Source: F23-B02 sp963650165 (lineage in GTDB: Bacteria; Bacillota; Clostridia; Oscillospirales; Oscillospiraceae). From it: a stretch of DNA of 64,000 nucleotides. Location: assembly GCA_963650165.1 (NCBI GenBank), contig CAVJKX010000001.1, forward strand, positions 1 to 64,000, written 5' to 3'. The notes beneath the pieces are model-generated. The model did not search any database. It worked only from the letters and a program-made list of their open reading frames with translations, and was not told the DNA's origin. Positions 49,075 to 58,259 of the stretch are shown here, in pieces (within the stretch, counting starts at the first letter, position 1; each line of letters opens with the position of its first letter). A program made the position numbers and the translations under genes.

Positions 49075-49937
49075 GTCAGCTCCTCCCATCCGTAGCTGCG
49101 CAGGCCGCCTTCGCATTCAATAATGAGCGCCGCCGTAAAGGCTCTGCGCTCTATGAGCTCACGGTATGCGGCGCGGCTTTTAAGCTCTTCTGCCGATGCC
49201 GCATGGGCCGATGCAATTACGCGCACGCCGCAGCCGACGGCCGATAGGGCCGCCGCGCAGTCCTCCGGCGAGGATATCTCGTCCATGACGATCACCTGCG
49301 GATTCATTGCACGAAGGAGCATCATGACGGCCTCCGCCTTGGGAATATCGGACATCACGTCGCTCGAAGGGCCGATATCAAACTGCGCCAGGCCGCGGTG
49401 CATGGCGGCAAGCTCGCCCCTTTCGTCGGCAACCGAAACTCTCACGCCGGATGCTGACAGCTGCCTGATGCACTCGCGCAGCAAGGTGGTTTTACCGCCG
49501 CCGGGCGCTGAGATAACGAGCACGTTCTCCTGCCCGCGGTACAGCCTTTGTGCCGCCTCGCCGCCGCAGCCGCGCACCTCGTGCGGTATGCGTATCGAAA
49601 CGGAGCTTATATCGCGCAGTCCCGTTACCCTGCCGCCGGATATGATCCCCGTGCCGCACACGCCGAGGCGCAGACCGAAGCCGCAGCTGATAAAGCCCTT
49701 TGCCATGTCCTGCTGAACCGTATGTACGGATGCACGCGTTGCCTTTTCAAGAACGCAGGCAAGGTCTCCGCGGCTTACGGGCAAGTCCGATATCGGCAGC
49801 TCCCTTCCGGATATCAGTGCGGCTGGCATACGGCCTGTCCTGAGCCGGAACTCCTCCGCATCGGAAAACTTTTCGCCGAGAGCCGCCGCCGTTTTGGACG
49901 GCAGCAGCCTCACGGCCTCATCATACGCTCTATACAT
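49071..49937 (-). CDS. spoIIIAA: Stage III sporulation protein AA, ATPase
   Basis: SpoIIIAA is the cytosolic secretion-type ATPase of the channel. The 288-residue protein has EEFRLRTGRMPAALISG, VHTVQQDMAKGFISCGFGLRLGVCGTG, Walker A SAPGGGKTTLLRE and Walker B VIVMDEISSPEDC. The Shine-Dalgarno is weak, but the ATG is just two bases past the stop of sipL, so translation is probably coupled to it. Confidence 0.94.
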   Translation of the reverse strand: MYRAYDEAVRLLPSKTAAALGEKFSDAEEFRLRTGRMPAALISGRELPISDLPVSRGDLACVLEKATRASVHTVQQDMAKGFISCGFGLRLGVCGTGIISGGRVTGLRDISSVSIRIPHEVRGCGGEAAQRLYRGQENVLVISAPGGGKTTLLRECIRQLSASGVRVSVADERGELAAMHRGLAQFDIGPSSDVMSDIPKAEAVMMLLRAMNPQVIVMDEISSPEDCAAALSAVGCGVRVIASAHAASAEELKSRAAYRELIERRAFTAALIIECEGGLRSYGWEELT

Positions 49938-49939
49938 GC

Positions 49940-51412
49940 CTATATAAGCGGTATCAGCAGCAGCCGGTCGTCCGGCTCGCCGTCAATTTCGTTTATGAGC
50001 TTTATCAGCTCTGCATCCGAGCCGTATTTCTTTGCAAGGCTCCAGAGATCACCGTCCGGGCAGCGGCACATGTACAGAGAGGCATCCGATCTTTCGCGCT
50101 CAAGCTCCGTTTCCTCGACTGCGTTTATCATGCTTACGCTGCAAAAGCCGAGATACCGCAGGGTGAGAGTGACCGTAATATCGGCAGCTGCGCCGTCTCC
50201 CGAAGGCGAGGCGCTGACGACCACACCTTCAATGCTTATATTGTCCGGCTGACGGTCATCGGGAAGATCGAGCTGCACTTTTCCTCTCACGCGGCAGGAT
50301 CTGAGCTCTCCCTCGCGGTCTTTATATACTATGTCCGCCGTTACGGGGACGAGAATTTCAGTTTCCGAAGCCTCCGGACGGCCCGCAAAGGCATTTGACA
50401 GCACAATTTCGGCAGCGCCGTAATCCGAGTTATATGACAGCCTTGCTCCCGCACTCTGCGTGAGCTCCGCGGCCTCCGTAAGGCAGCCGAACTCGACTGA
50501 AGTAAGTGCGAGCTGCTTTCTGCATGAATAGGCGTCGCTTATATAGCTCATGCTCTCATCCCGAAGGCAGACGACCTGTACGGCGGCGCGTATATCGGCC
50601 GACAGTCTGCCGTCGAAGGCTTCGAAATACAGCCCCGTTATCATTGCACATGAAGACGCCTCGACCGCCGTGCAGCCGTCTGGCAGGCTGAATATCTGCG
50701 AGAACGGCAGAGAAAACTTTGCCGTGTGCAGACCGCCGGACACGATGTACATTGCTTCAACATCCGCCGTGCCCCTGACTATCAGCTTTGTGCCGACGGT
50801 TTCGCTGCCTTCAAGCCTTATGCTGCCGAAGGCCTTGACAAAGTCACCGCCGCGCAGCTCCTCGGGCAGCTCGAGCTCATCCTCGATGCTAAGCGACTTT
50901 TCGGAAACGAGAGCTATGCTTTTGTATTTGAGCTCAGCTGTCCTGAAAAACAGCTTATCCGGCGCCTTATCGGGCGGCTCCGACCAGCAGACGTCAGTGT
51001 ATTTAAAGCTGCGCTGCTCCATGAAAACGGCTGTGCTTACGGATATCTTCCTCGGATTTACGGCCTTTGCGTCAGCGCTGAGCGATATGAGCTCCGTGAC
51101 GGCAATGCCGGTGCTGTCCGCTCCCGGCGCATCAAAATGCACGCGAAACGGAACGCTCGCTCCGACGACGCGCACGCCATCGCCCGTTTCGGGAATGTAA
51201 ATGACGCTCACGTCTGTTTCGCCGGAAATATCGACGGCATCCTGACTTACAAGCTTTTCGCGCACCCTGCACTGGCTCCGGCAGCAGAGGATGCGCAGAA
51301 TATCCTCCGACGTGTCGGGGATTATGAGCTCAGAATCATTGAGAGCCTCGGATACCGAGCTGCATAGCTTTTTATAAGCGCAGCCTTCCCTGCTTTTAAG
51401 TTCGATCTTCAT
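49940..51412 (-). CDS. sipL: SpoIVA-interacting protein SipL (DUF3794 + LysM)
   Basis: In Clostridioides difficile SipL binds SpoIVA through its C-terminal LysM domain and is needed to attach the coat. This 490-residue protein has an N-terminal region starting MKIELKSREG, at least two DUF3794-type repeats (for example VSQDAVDISGETDVSVIYIPETGDGVRVV and AEIVLSNAFAGRPEASETEILVPVTADIVYKD) and a C-terminal LysM-like domain (MYMCRCPDGDLWSLAKKYGSDAELIKLINEI). AAGGAG fits ATG 51412. It heads the spoIIIA operon, linking coat assembly and the feeding channel. Confidence 0.85.
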   Translation of the reverse strand: MKIELKSREGCAYKKLCSSVSEALNDSELIIPDTSEDILRILCCRSQCRVREKLVSQDAVDISGETDVSVIYIPETGDGVRVVGASVPFRVHFDAPGADSTGIAVTELISLSADAKAVNPRKISVSTAVFMEQRSFKYTDVCWSEPPDKAPDKLFFRTAELKYKSIALVSEKSLSIEDELELPEELRGGDFVKAFGSIRLEGSETVGTKLIVRGTADVEAMYIVSGGLHTAKFSLPFSQIFSLPDGCTAVEASSCAMITGLYFEAFDGRLSADIRAAVQVVCLRDESMSYISDAYSCRKQLALTSVEFGCLTEAAELTQSAGARLSYNSDYGAAEIVLSNAFAGRPEASETEILVPVTADIVYKDREGELRSCRVRGKVQLDLPDDRQPDNISIEGVVVSASPSGDGAAADITVTLTLRYLGFCSVSMINAVEETELERERSDASLYMCRCPDGDLWSLAKKYGSDAELIKLINEIDGEPDDRLLLIPLI

Positions 51413-51440
51413 GGCATTTCTCCTTAATTTGCTTTTGTAC

Positions 51441-51470
51441 ATACTATGCCGCCGGATAAGGCTTAATGAC
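51441..51470 (-). promoter_or_regulatory. SigE-like promoter of sipL-spoIIIA
   Basis: On the minus strand, GTCATTA (51470-51464) and CATAGTAT (51448-51441, 6 of 8 matches to CATACAAT) are 15 bp apart, about 30 bp before the sipL ATG. Both sipL and spoIIIA are mother-cell genes in studied species. The -35 overlaps the stop codon of the mini-ORF. Confidence 0.5.
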
Positions 51471-51615
51471 AGGCAATGAGCCAAACGCCCAGACAGATGA
51501 GCGCCGCTGCCAGCATGAACCACCAGAACTGCGTGGGCAGAATGAGCGACAGGATTATTATGATCCCCGAAACTATTGCAATAACGGCGAAAAACGCACA
51601 CGGACCCTTACGCAA
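51463..51615 (-). CDS. Two-span mini membrane protein, possibly SigE-controlled
   Basis: A 50-residue frame reads MRKGPCAFFAVIAIVSG, a first hydrophobic span continuing into IIIILSLILP, then TQFWWFMLAAALICLGVWLIACH, a second. The TQFWWFMLAAAL-type end occurs in small Clostridia proteins I have seen, none of known function. TTG 51615 has the GGGGGCGG of the preceding terminator five bases upstream; an ATG at 51639 in the same frame (58 residues) would sit almost at the predicted transcription start. Too short for standard gene finders. Confidence 0.6.
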   Translation of the reverse strand: MRKGPCAFFAVIAIVSGIIIILSLILPTQFWWFMLAAALICLGVWLIACH

Positions 51616-51664
51616 AAAAACCGCCCCCAGCACACGCATTTTATAAAACGTATGCCGGAGGCGG
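51614..51664 (-). terminator. Terminator of the priA-rsgA block, overlapping mini-ORF start
   Basis: On the minus strand, ACCGCCTCCGGCATACG and CGTGTGCTGGGGGCGGT pair (with G-U pairs) around an A/T loop, followed by seven U (51620-51614). The 3' arm holds a purine-rich GGGGGCGG positioned as a ribosome-binding site for TTG 51615. Confidence 0.8.
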
Positions 51665-51675
51665 TGTTAATATTC
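51647..51675 (-). promoter_or_regulatory. SigE-like promoter laid over the rsgA terminator
   Basis: On the minus strand, GAATATT (51675-51669, 5 of 7) and CATACGTT (51654-51647, 6 of 8) are separated by 14 bp. The terminator's 5' arm is contained in the spacer and -10, so RNA starting near 51640 would lack it. Confidence 0.45.
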
Positions 51676-52550
51676 TATTTGTTTTCCCAGAACCTGTTTT
51701 TGGCGGCCAGCTCATAAAGCCGCACATATGATTCGTATCTGCTTTTTTTGATGCTCCCGTCCCTGACGGCGGCGGTCACCGCGCAGCCGGGCTCTTTAAG
51801 ATGAGCGCAGTCGGCAAAGCGGCATGAGCCGATATACTTTTTAAAGTCGCGGAAATCATATTGCAGCTCCGACTTGCCGATAGTCTGCATCATTTCTATC
51901 TCGAACGAGGCAAAGCCCGGAGTGTCGGCAATATATGTTCCGTTGCCGGCGTCAAACAGCTCGACGTGCCGAGTTGTGTGCCTTCCCCGGCCGAGCTTTT
52001 CGCTGACCTGGCCGACCTGAAGGCTCAGTCCGGGCAGCATTGCGTTCAATATGCTCGATTTACCGACGCCGGAGTTGCCCGTGAAGGCGCAGATCCTGCC
52101 TTGAAGAGCCGCTCTGAGCGTATCGATCCCCGCTCCCGTTTCGGCGCTGACCCTGTAGGTTTCAAAGCCGGAGGCGGTGTAGATATCGTACAGCGCGTCT
52201 GCCGGGTCAATATCCGTTTTGTTTATGCAGACCACGAGCTCGCAGCCGGCTTCCTCAGTTATAACGGACACTCTGTCTATCAAAAAAGGGTCGGTAACGG
52301 GATTCGTGTTGGCCGCTATGAACACAAGCGCGTCAATGTTTGCGACGGTGGGGCGGATAAAGAAGTTTTTCCGCTCATGTATCGAGGTGACATAGCCCTT
52401 CGCGCCGTCGGGGTCAAAGCTCACCCTGTCGCCTACCATGGGCGATGTGCCGTCAAGGCGGAACTTTCCGCGTGCGCGGCACTCGTAGATATCGCCGTCG
52501 GAGATGACATAGTAAAATCCGCTGAGGGCCTTGATTATCGTGCCGTCCAT
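51675..52550 (-). CDS. rsgA: Ribosome small-subunit-dependent GTPase RsgA
   Basis: RsgA tests and matures the 30S subunit. The 291-residue protein has the N-terminal OB fold, the circularly permuted GTPase order (NKTDIDPAD before GNSGVGKSSILN, then DTPGFASFE) and the C-terminal zinc site C..C..H..C (CRFADCAHLKEPGC). Its ATG directly follows the prkC stop. In many Firmicutes rpe comes next; here a terminator does. Confidence 0.95.
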   Translation of the reverse strand: MDGTIIKALSGFYYVISDGDIYECRARGKFRLDGTSPMVGDRVSFDPDGAKGYVTSIHERKNFFIRPTVANIDALVFIAANTNPVTDPFLIDRVSVITEEAGCELVVCINKTDIDPADALYDIYTASGFETYRVSAETGAGIDTLRAALQGRICAFTGNSGVGKSSILNAMLPGLSLQVGQVSEKLGRGRHTTRHVELFDAGNGTYIADTPGFASFEIEMMQTIGKSELQYDFRDFKKYIGSCRFADCAHLKEPGCAVTAAVRDGSIKKSRYESYVRLYELAAKNRFWENK

Positions 52551-54242
52551 TCAGCCGCCGTTTCCCGCCGGGCCGGAGGATACCGTGATGGATATCTTGG
52601 TGTGCTCCTCGACCTGCGTGTTTGCCGCGATGTTCTGCTCTATGACCGTACCGGCGTCAAGCTCGCTTTCGGCAGCAGACACGGTTCCTATGCTCAGATT
52701 GCTGCTTTCTATCTTGGCAAGAGCCGCTTCCTTTGAAAGTCCCTTGAGCTGCGGGACCTTTGTCATCACCGTCTGCGGGCCCGTGCTGATGATGATCTTT
52801 ATCTCCGAGCCCTCCTCGGCAGCCGCTCCCGCAACGGGATCGGTGCTGATGACATAGCCCTTTGTTATGCTGTCGGACGGAGCCTGCTCCAGCGTATAGG
52901 TAAAGCCCGCGTCCTGAATCATGCTTATGGCCTCTTCCCTCTCGCGGTTTACGATGTCGGGAACCTTCAAAAGCCGCGTGTCCTCATCGACCGTTTCGGC
53001 AGCGCAGACAAGCTCGACAGTGATCTTGCTGTTTTTATCGTTCACCGTCTTGCTGCGGTCGGCCTCGGGAGTCTGTGAGAGAATGATGCCGTACTCATGC
53101 TCAAGATCGACCTTGAATGTGACCTTGAAGTCGTATATCTTCTTATAATCCTTGTCGTTTATAACGTCCTCATAGTAGCGGCCGACGAAGTTATCGACCT
53201 TGACCTTAACGGGGTCTGAGAACAGATCCTTGAGAAAATATCCGTTTAGGAATACAAAGCCTATTATCACAAACAGCAAAACCGCCAGAATTCCGGAGCT
53301 GAGTGCGATCTTGCGGCTCCTGCGGCTGCGCTGAGCTCTGCGGCGCGGCTGCTCACCGCTGTCAATAAGTACGGCCTCGGAGTCCTCGAGCACATGCGCG
53401 GCAAGGCTCTGCGCTTTGTACTGCTCAAGGTCATTCAGAAGCTCGCTTGCCGTCTGGTAGCGCTCGTTTATGTCGGAGTCCATGGCCTTGAGGCATATGC
53501 GCTCAAGCTCTTCGGGAATATCGGGGACGATATCCCGAGGCTTGACGGGATCTGTGTTCATATGCTTTACGGCGACCTCGACATCGGATGAGCCGACGTA
53601 CGGGAGCCTTCCGGTGAGCATTTCGTACATGACTATGCCGAGAGAGTATATATCGCTTCTTGCATCCGGCGCCTTGCCGCGTGCCTGCTCGGGCGCGATA
53701 TAGTGGACGGAGCCGACGGCCTCGCCGTTATTTTCTTCGATATCGCTTTCAAGAGATGCGATGCCGAAATCGGCGACCTTTATCATTCCGTCCTTGAGCA
53801 GCATTATGTTCTGCGGCTTTATGTCGCGGTGGATAATGCCCTTGCTGTGCGCGTGTTCAAGCGCCTTTGCGGTCTGGATCGTGAAATCGAGCACCTCGGA
53901 CGGGTCGAGAACGCTTTTCTTCTGCAGATACTGCTTGAGCGTTATGCCGTCAATGAGTTCCATGACGATATACTCGACATCGTCGCTGTGGCTGACGTCG
54001 TAAACCGAGACAATATTCGGATGCGAGAGCATGGCGACGGCCTGCGATTCGGCGCGGAAGCGGCGCCGGAGCTCTTTATTGGCGGCCGTATCCTCACGCA
54101 TGATCTTTACGGCGTCATATCTGTTGAGTCTGTGGCACAGAGCCTTGTACACGTTCGCCATGCCGCCCGAGCCGATTAGCTCGATTATCTCATAGCGGTC
54201 GTCAAGGATCCGGCCTATATATTTATCAGTACTGTTTCCCAT
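52551..54242 (-). CDS. prkC: Ser/Thr protein kinase with PASTA domains (PrkC/Stk1)
   Basis: PrkC is a membrane kinase that senses muropeptides or lipid II and controls cell-wall metabolism and germination. The 563-residue protein has the kinase domain (about 14-275) with GSGGMANVY, catalytic HRDIKPQNIM, DFG and the APE-like YIAPEQARG, a single span (about 315-335) and three PASTA repeats ending ITVSSGPAGNGG. It follows its phosphatase partner prpC and precedes rsgA, the conserved order. Confidence 0.96.
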   Translation of the reverse strand: MGNSTDKYIGRILDDRYEIIELIGSGGMANVYKALCHRLNRYDAVKIMREDTAANKELRRRFRAESQAVAMLSHPNIVSVYDVSHSDDVEYIVMELIDGITLKQYLQKKSVLDPSEVLDFTIQTAKALEHAHSKGIIHRDIKPQNIMLLKDGMIKVADFGIASLESDIEENNGEAVGSVHYIAPEQARGKAPDARSDIYSLGIVMYEMLTGRLPYVGSSDVEVAVKHMNTDPVKPRDIVPDIPEELERICLKAMDSDINERYQTASELLNDLEQYKAQSLAAHVLEDSEAVLIDSGEQPRRRAQRSRRSRKIALSSGILAVLLFVIIGFVFLNGYFLKDLFSDPVKVKVDNFVGRYYEDVINDKDYKKIYDFKVTFKVDLEHEYGIILSQTPEADRSKTVNDKNSKITVELVCAAETVDEDTRLLKVPDIVNREREEAISMIQDAGFTYTLEQAPSDSITKGYVISTDPVAGAAAEEGSEIKIIISTGPQTVMTKVPQLKGLSKEAALAKIESSNLSIGTVSAAESELDAGTVIEQNIAANTQVEEHTKISITVSSGPAGNGG

Positions 54243-54258
54243 AATAGCACCTTTAATA

Positions 54259-54996
54259 TCAAGTCTTGATCAGTACAATAGAGACATTGTCTCTCGCTCC
54301 GCGCGCAAGCGCAAGCTCCATGAGCTTAGAGCAGACGTCCTTCGGCAGGGCATTTTCCCTGAAGTGATCGTGGATTTCCTTATCTGTCACCATGTTGCTC
54401 AGTCCGTCGGAGCAGAGAAGTATTCCGTCGCCCCTGTGCAGAGGGCATTCAAAATAATCCGGCTCCACCGAAGCGTCAACGCCCAGGGCACGGGTGATGA
54501 TATTTTTCTTGGGATGGTGCGCGGCTTCCTCCTTGGTTATCGCGCCCATGGCGACAAGCTCCTCCACATAAGAGTGGTCACGGCTTATCTGCCGGATACC
54601 CTCCTTTGAAAGATAGTAGGCTCTGCTGTCGCCGACGTTCACAAGGAAGGCCTTGCGGTGCGTTATTATGCCGCCCACGAGGGTAGTTCCCATGCCGTTG
54701 TAATTTGCGTCAAAGCGCGAATATTCATAGACGACGCCGTTTGCGTCGGCACAGCTGTCGCGCAGGAGCTTTTCCTGATTTCCCATAAGAAGTCGCGGCG
54801 CGGCGAGGCTTTCATACACGCGGCTGACAAATTCCTTGCTTGACAGCCGGCTTGCAAGGTCGCCGGCCTTGGCGCCGCCCATACCGTCGCAGATAACAGC
54901 GATCACGCATTTTCGCTTGTCGCAGTTTTCGATTATATAGCTGTCCTGATTTTCGCTTCTGACCTTACCTTTGTCAGTTATGCCGAAACTTTTCAT
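54259..54996 (-). CDS. prpC: PP2C-type protein phosphatase PrpC/Stp
   Basis: This phosphatase reverses PrkC phosphorylation. The 245-residue protein has the metal-binding motifs SENQDSYI, CDGMGGAKAGD, VNVGDSRAYYL, LCSDGLSNMVTD and GARDNVSIVLI. It overlaps rlmN by four bases. Confidence 0.95.
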   Translation of the reverse strand: MKSFGITDKGKVRSENQDSYIIENCDKRKCVIAVICDGMGGAKAGDLASRLSSKEFVSRVYESLAAPRLLMGNQEKLLRDSCADANGVVYEYSRFDANYNGMGTTLVGGIITHRKAFLVNVGDSRAYYLSKEGIRQISRDHSYVEELVAMGAITKEEAAHHPKKNIITRALGVDASVEPDYFECPLHRGDGILLCSDGLSNMVTDKEIHDHFRENALPKDVCSKLMELALARGARDNVSIVLIKT

Positions 54997-56030
54997 TTTT
55001 TCTGATTGCCCTTCTGCATTTTTCTGCGGAGCTGACCGCAGGACGCTTCCACATCGCCGCCGAGCTTGCGGCGGACGGTGACGTTAACGCCGTTATCCTC
55101 CAGGACCTTGGCAAAGGCTTTGATATGCCCCTGTGTGGAGGGCTGAAAACGGCTCTCTTCAACGTGGTTCATCGGAATAAGGTTGACGTGCGCTCCGACA
55201 TACCGTGCGCGCTTGGATAAAAGCTCGGCATGGTACTGCGTGTCGTTCACACCGTCTATCATTATATACTCAAACGATATCCTGCGGCCGGTTTTCTCGT
55301 AATAGCGGCGGCAGCACTCCATAAGCTCGTCAACGCCCCTGCCGTGGTTTGCCGGCATGATCTTTGAGCGCGTCTCGTCATCGGGAGCGTGAAGGGATAC
55401 CGATAAGGTCAATTGTAAATTAAGCTCTGCCAGTTTGTCAAACTTTTCTGTTATCCCGCAGGTCGAAAGCGAGATATGACGCATGCCGATATTCATGCCG
55501 TCAGGGTGGTTCACGAGCTCGAGAAACTTCACGACATTGTCAAAGTTATCGAGCGGCTCGCCGATGCCCATGAGGACGATGTTCGATATCGGCTTTCCGG
55601 AGTCAAGCTGAGAGAACATGACCTCCTCGAGTATCTCGTTCGGCTCGAGGCAGCGGACAAGTCCGCCTATGGTCGATGCGCAGAAGGCGCAGCCCTGGCG
55701 GCAGCCGACCTGCGTAGACACGCATACGGTATTCCCGTGCTTGTAGCTCATGACAACTGTTTCGACGGCGTTGCCGTCGTACAGCTCCCAGAGGTACTTT
55801 ATCGTGCCGTCAAGCTTTGACACCTGCTTGCTGAGCACCTTCGGCTCATAAACACAGTATTCGGTTTTGAGCTTTTCCCGCAATGATTTGGGGATATCGC
55901 TCATTTCGTCGATCGAGCCGATTCCCCTGCCGAGCCATTTGAACACCTGCTTTGCGCGGTATTTCGGCTCGCCGAGCTCCGCGAGCAGCTGCTCTATCTC
56001 ATCAGGGAGCATACTCCTAAGGTTTTTCAT
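54993..56030 (-). CDS. rlmN: Dual-specificity RNA methyltransferase RlmN
   Basis: RlmN is a radical-SAM enzyme that methylates C2 of A2503 in 23S rRNA and A37 in some tRNAs. The 345-residue protein has the cluster motif CRQGCAFCAST, the GIGEPLDNFDNV segment and the methyl-carrying cysteine near the end (DVEASCGQL). Start ATG 56030 overlaps the rsmB stop; the longer frame lies within rsmB. Confidence 0.95.
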   Translation of the reverse strand: MKNLRSMLPDEIEQLLAELGEPKYRAKQVFKWLGRGIGSIDEMSDIPKSLREKLKTEYCVYEPKVLSKQVSKLDGTIKYLWELYDGNAVETVVMSYKHGNTVCVSTQVGCRQGCAFCASTIGGLVRCLEPNEILEEVMFSQLDSGKPISNIVLMGIGEPLDNFDNVVKFLELVNHPDGMNIGMRHISLSTCGITEKFDKLAELNLQLTLSVSLHAPDDETRSKIMPANHGRGVDELMECCRRYYEKTGRRISFEYIMIDGVNDTQYHAELLSKRARYVGAHVNLIPMNHVEESRFQPSTQGHIKAFAKVLEDNGVNVTVRRKLGGDVEASCGQLRRKMQKGNQKK

Positions 56031-57334
56031 TTGTTTCTCCTCAGCTTGCAGACAAAAAATCCGTCGGTTCCGTGAAGATCCGGCCAAAACGTGAAATATC
56101 CGTTTTCGGCGAGCTCTCCGTTCGGCAGCGTGAAGCTCTCGGCGGTAAATTCGGGATGAGCGCTCAAAAAGGCATTGACAACATCCTCGTTTTCCTCGCG
56201 GAGCACGGTGCAGGTGGAGTATATCATAACTCCGCCGGGTCTGAGATACTGCGAAAGCTTATTGAGTATCGCCGACTGGATCGGCGGCATGGCGGTGCAG
56301 TCGGCCTGAGCTTTGCGGCGTATTTCGGGCTTTTTCCGGATAACACCGAGGCCGGAGCACGGGACATCCGCTATTACGGCGTCATAGCACTTATCCAGCG
56401 GCGCTCTTGCGTCGTGCGGAAAGGCGTTTATGATATCTGCGCCGAGGCGGCGTGCGCCGTCGTTTATAAGGCGTATCTTCTTTTCATGAAGGTCGCAGGA
56501 ATCAATGCTTCCCTCGTTTTTCATCGCTATGGCCGCGGCAAAGCTCTTGCCGCCGGGGGCCGCACAGGCATCAAGTACATGCATTCCGGGTCTGAGCTCC
56601 GCTGCAAGCACGGCGCATTTAGCCGCGGGGTCCTGAACATAGAACAGTCCCTCGGAAAAGCCGTCCATGGCGCTTACGCTGCCAGAGCTCACGATGCAGT
56701 CATCGAGCCACGGATGGGCAGCGCAGCGCACGCCGGAGGCACTTAGCCGCTCAAGCAGCTCGGATGAAGATATCCTCAGGGTATTTACCTGCAAGCAGGT
56801 GTCCGGCACCGTGTTGTCCGCCGCGAAAAATGCCTCGGCGGCATCATAGCCTCGGCGTGATATCATGTACCGGACGAGCCACAGCGGATGACTGTATCTT
56901 ATCGAAAGATACTCCGCCGTACCCTTTCCGGGGATAGCGGGCAGCGTCTCCATACCTGCCGAGAGCTTTCTCAAAACGGCGTTGCAGAAGCCGGAAGCCC
57001 TTGAATAGCCGAGCTTTTTGCAGAGCGCGACCGATTCGTTCACCGCGGCCGAGGGCGGTATCTTATCCATAAACAGAAGCTGATGTGCGCCGGAGCGCAT
57101 GATATCGCGCACCTTCGGCTCTATCTTTGACGACGAACTGCTGAGTTGGTCTATATAATAGTCGAGCAGTGTCTCGTTCTGCGTAACGCCGAGGCTTATG
57201 CTCACGGCCAGGGCCAGCGAACGCGCGTCAAGAGCGTATTTTGTTTTCATCGCGTCGCCGAGTGCCGACGACCACGCGCCGTCGCGCCGGATCCTTTCCA
57301 GCGCAAAGACAGCGGCTTCTCTGGCCTTATCCAA
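56027..57334 (-). CDS. rsmB: 16S rRNA (cytosine-967-C5)-methyltransferase RsmB
   Basis: RsmB makes m5C967 in 16S rRNA. The 435-residue protein has an N-terminal NusB-like domain (AVFALERIRRDG ... MDKIPPSAAVNESVALCKK) and the Rossmann catalytic domain with DACAAPGGKSFAAA, ADVPCSGLGVIRKKPE and the nucleophile cysteine STCTVLREENE. It begins with TTG 57334, with GGTGG ten bases upstream, four bases after the fmt stop. Confidence 0.94.
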   Translation of the reverse strand: MDKAREAAVFALERIRRDGAWSSALGDAMKTKYALDARSLALAVSISLGVTQNETLLDYYIDQLSSSSSKIEPKVRDIMRSGAHQLLFMDKIPPSAAVNESVALCKKLGYSRASGFCNAVLRKLSAGMETLPAIPGKGTAEYLSIRYSHPLWLVRYMISRRGYDAAEAFFAADNTVPDTCLQVNTLRISSSELLERLSASGVRCAAHPWLDDCIVSSGSVSAMDGFSEGLFYVQDPAAKCAVLAAELRPGMHVLDACAAPGGKSFAAAIAMKNEGSIDSCDLHEKKIRLINDGARRLGADIINAFPHDARAPLDKCYDAVIADVPCSGLGVIRKKPEIRRKAQADCTAMPPIQSAILNKLSQYLRPGGVMIYSTCTVLREENEDVVNAFLSAHPEFTAESFTLPNGELAENGYFTFWPDLHGTDGFFVCKLRRNK

Positions 57335-57337
57335 TGC

Positions 57338-58258
57338 TTAATCCACCTTTATAGGGTGTCCGAGCAGATAGTCGGACGCTTTTATGCGTTTTTTGCCCGC
57401 CGCCTGAAGCTCGGTTATGAGAAGCGTCTCACCGTTAAGGCAGGCGACCTCTATACCACGCTTTCCGGCGCTTACTATGCTGCCGGGAGCCTTCTGCGTT
57501 TTCGTCTGCGTATATTCGGCGGCGTATATCTTAAACGGCTTGCCGTCAAGCTCCGTCGTCGCAACCGGCCACGGCTGAAGACCGTATATATGCTTTACGA
57601 TCTCGCGCGGCGTTTTTGACCAGTCTATGGGGCTCAGGCTCTTATCAAGCATTTTAACATAACTTGCACGGCTGTGATCCTGCGGCGTTCTCGGCGCGGT
57701 GCCCGCGTCTATATCGCGCAGGGTCCTGTCCAGAAGCTCGGCTCCCATGAGCATCAGCCTGTCAAACAGCTCACCCGAGGTCTCGAACTCACCGATCCCG
57801 GTCTCAGCGGTGTAGATAATATCGCCGGTATCCATCTCGGAGGCAAGGTACATGGTGGAAACGCCGGTCGTCTTATCTCCGTTTAACACCGCCCACTGTA
57901 TCGGCGCCGCTCCCCTGTATTTCGGCAGCAGCGAGGCATGGACGTTTATCGCGCCGTACCTCGGCACTTTCAGCATATCGTCCGGCAGGATGCGGCCGTA
58001 GGCCACAACGACGAGTATATCGGGCTCAAGGCTTTTTATAAGCTCGGTCGCCGTTCCGTCGCGCAGCTTGACCGGCTGGTAAACGGGAATGTTATTTTCC
58101 AGCGCAAGCGCCTTGACGGGACTGTAAGCAAGCTTCATGCCGCGGTCGCGCGGCTTATCCGGCTGAGTAAAAACCGCGGCTATATCGTATTTTTCGTCTA
58201 TAAGCTTTTTTAATGAGGCAGCGGCGAAGTCCGGCGTGCCCATAAAAACCACGCGCAT
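57338..58258 (-). CDS. fmt: Methionyl-tRNA formyltransferase
   Basis: Fmt formylates the initiator Met-tRNA. The 306-residue protein has MRVVFMGTPDFAAASL, the folate-site block INVHASLLPKYRGAAPIQWAVLNGDKTTGVSTMYL and the C-terminal domain (INWSKTPREI-type: SPIDWSKTPREIVKHIYGLQPWPVA). ATG 58258 is one base after the def stop, so the formylation and deformylation enzymes are coupled. Confidence 0.96.
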   Translation of the reverse strand: MRVVFMGTPDFAAASLKKLIDEKYDIAAVFTQPDKPRDRGMKLAYSPVKALALENNIPVYQPVKLRDGTATELIKSLEPDILVVVAYGRILPDDMLKVPRYGAINVHASLLPKYRGAAPIQWAVLNGDKTTGVSTMYLASEMDTGDIIYTAETGIGEFETSGELFDRLMLMGAELLDRTLRDIDAGTAPRTPQDHSRASYVKMLDKSLSPIDWSKTPREIVKHIYGLQPWPVATTELDGKPFKIYAAEYTQTKTQKAPGSIVSAGKRGIEVACLNGETLLITELQAAGKKRIKASDYLLGHPIKVD

Positions 58259-58259
58259 A

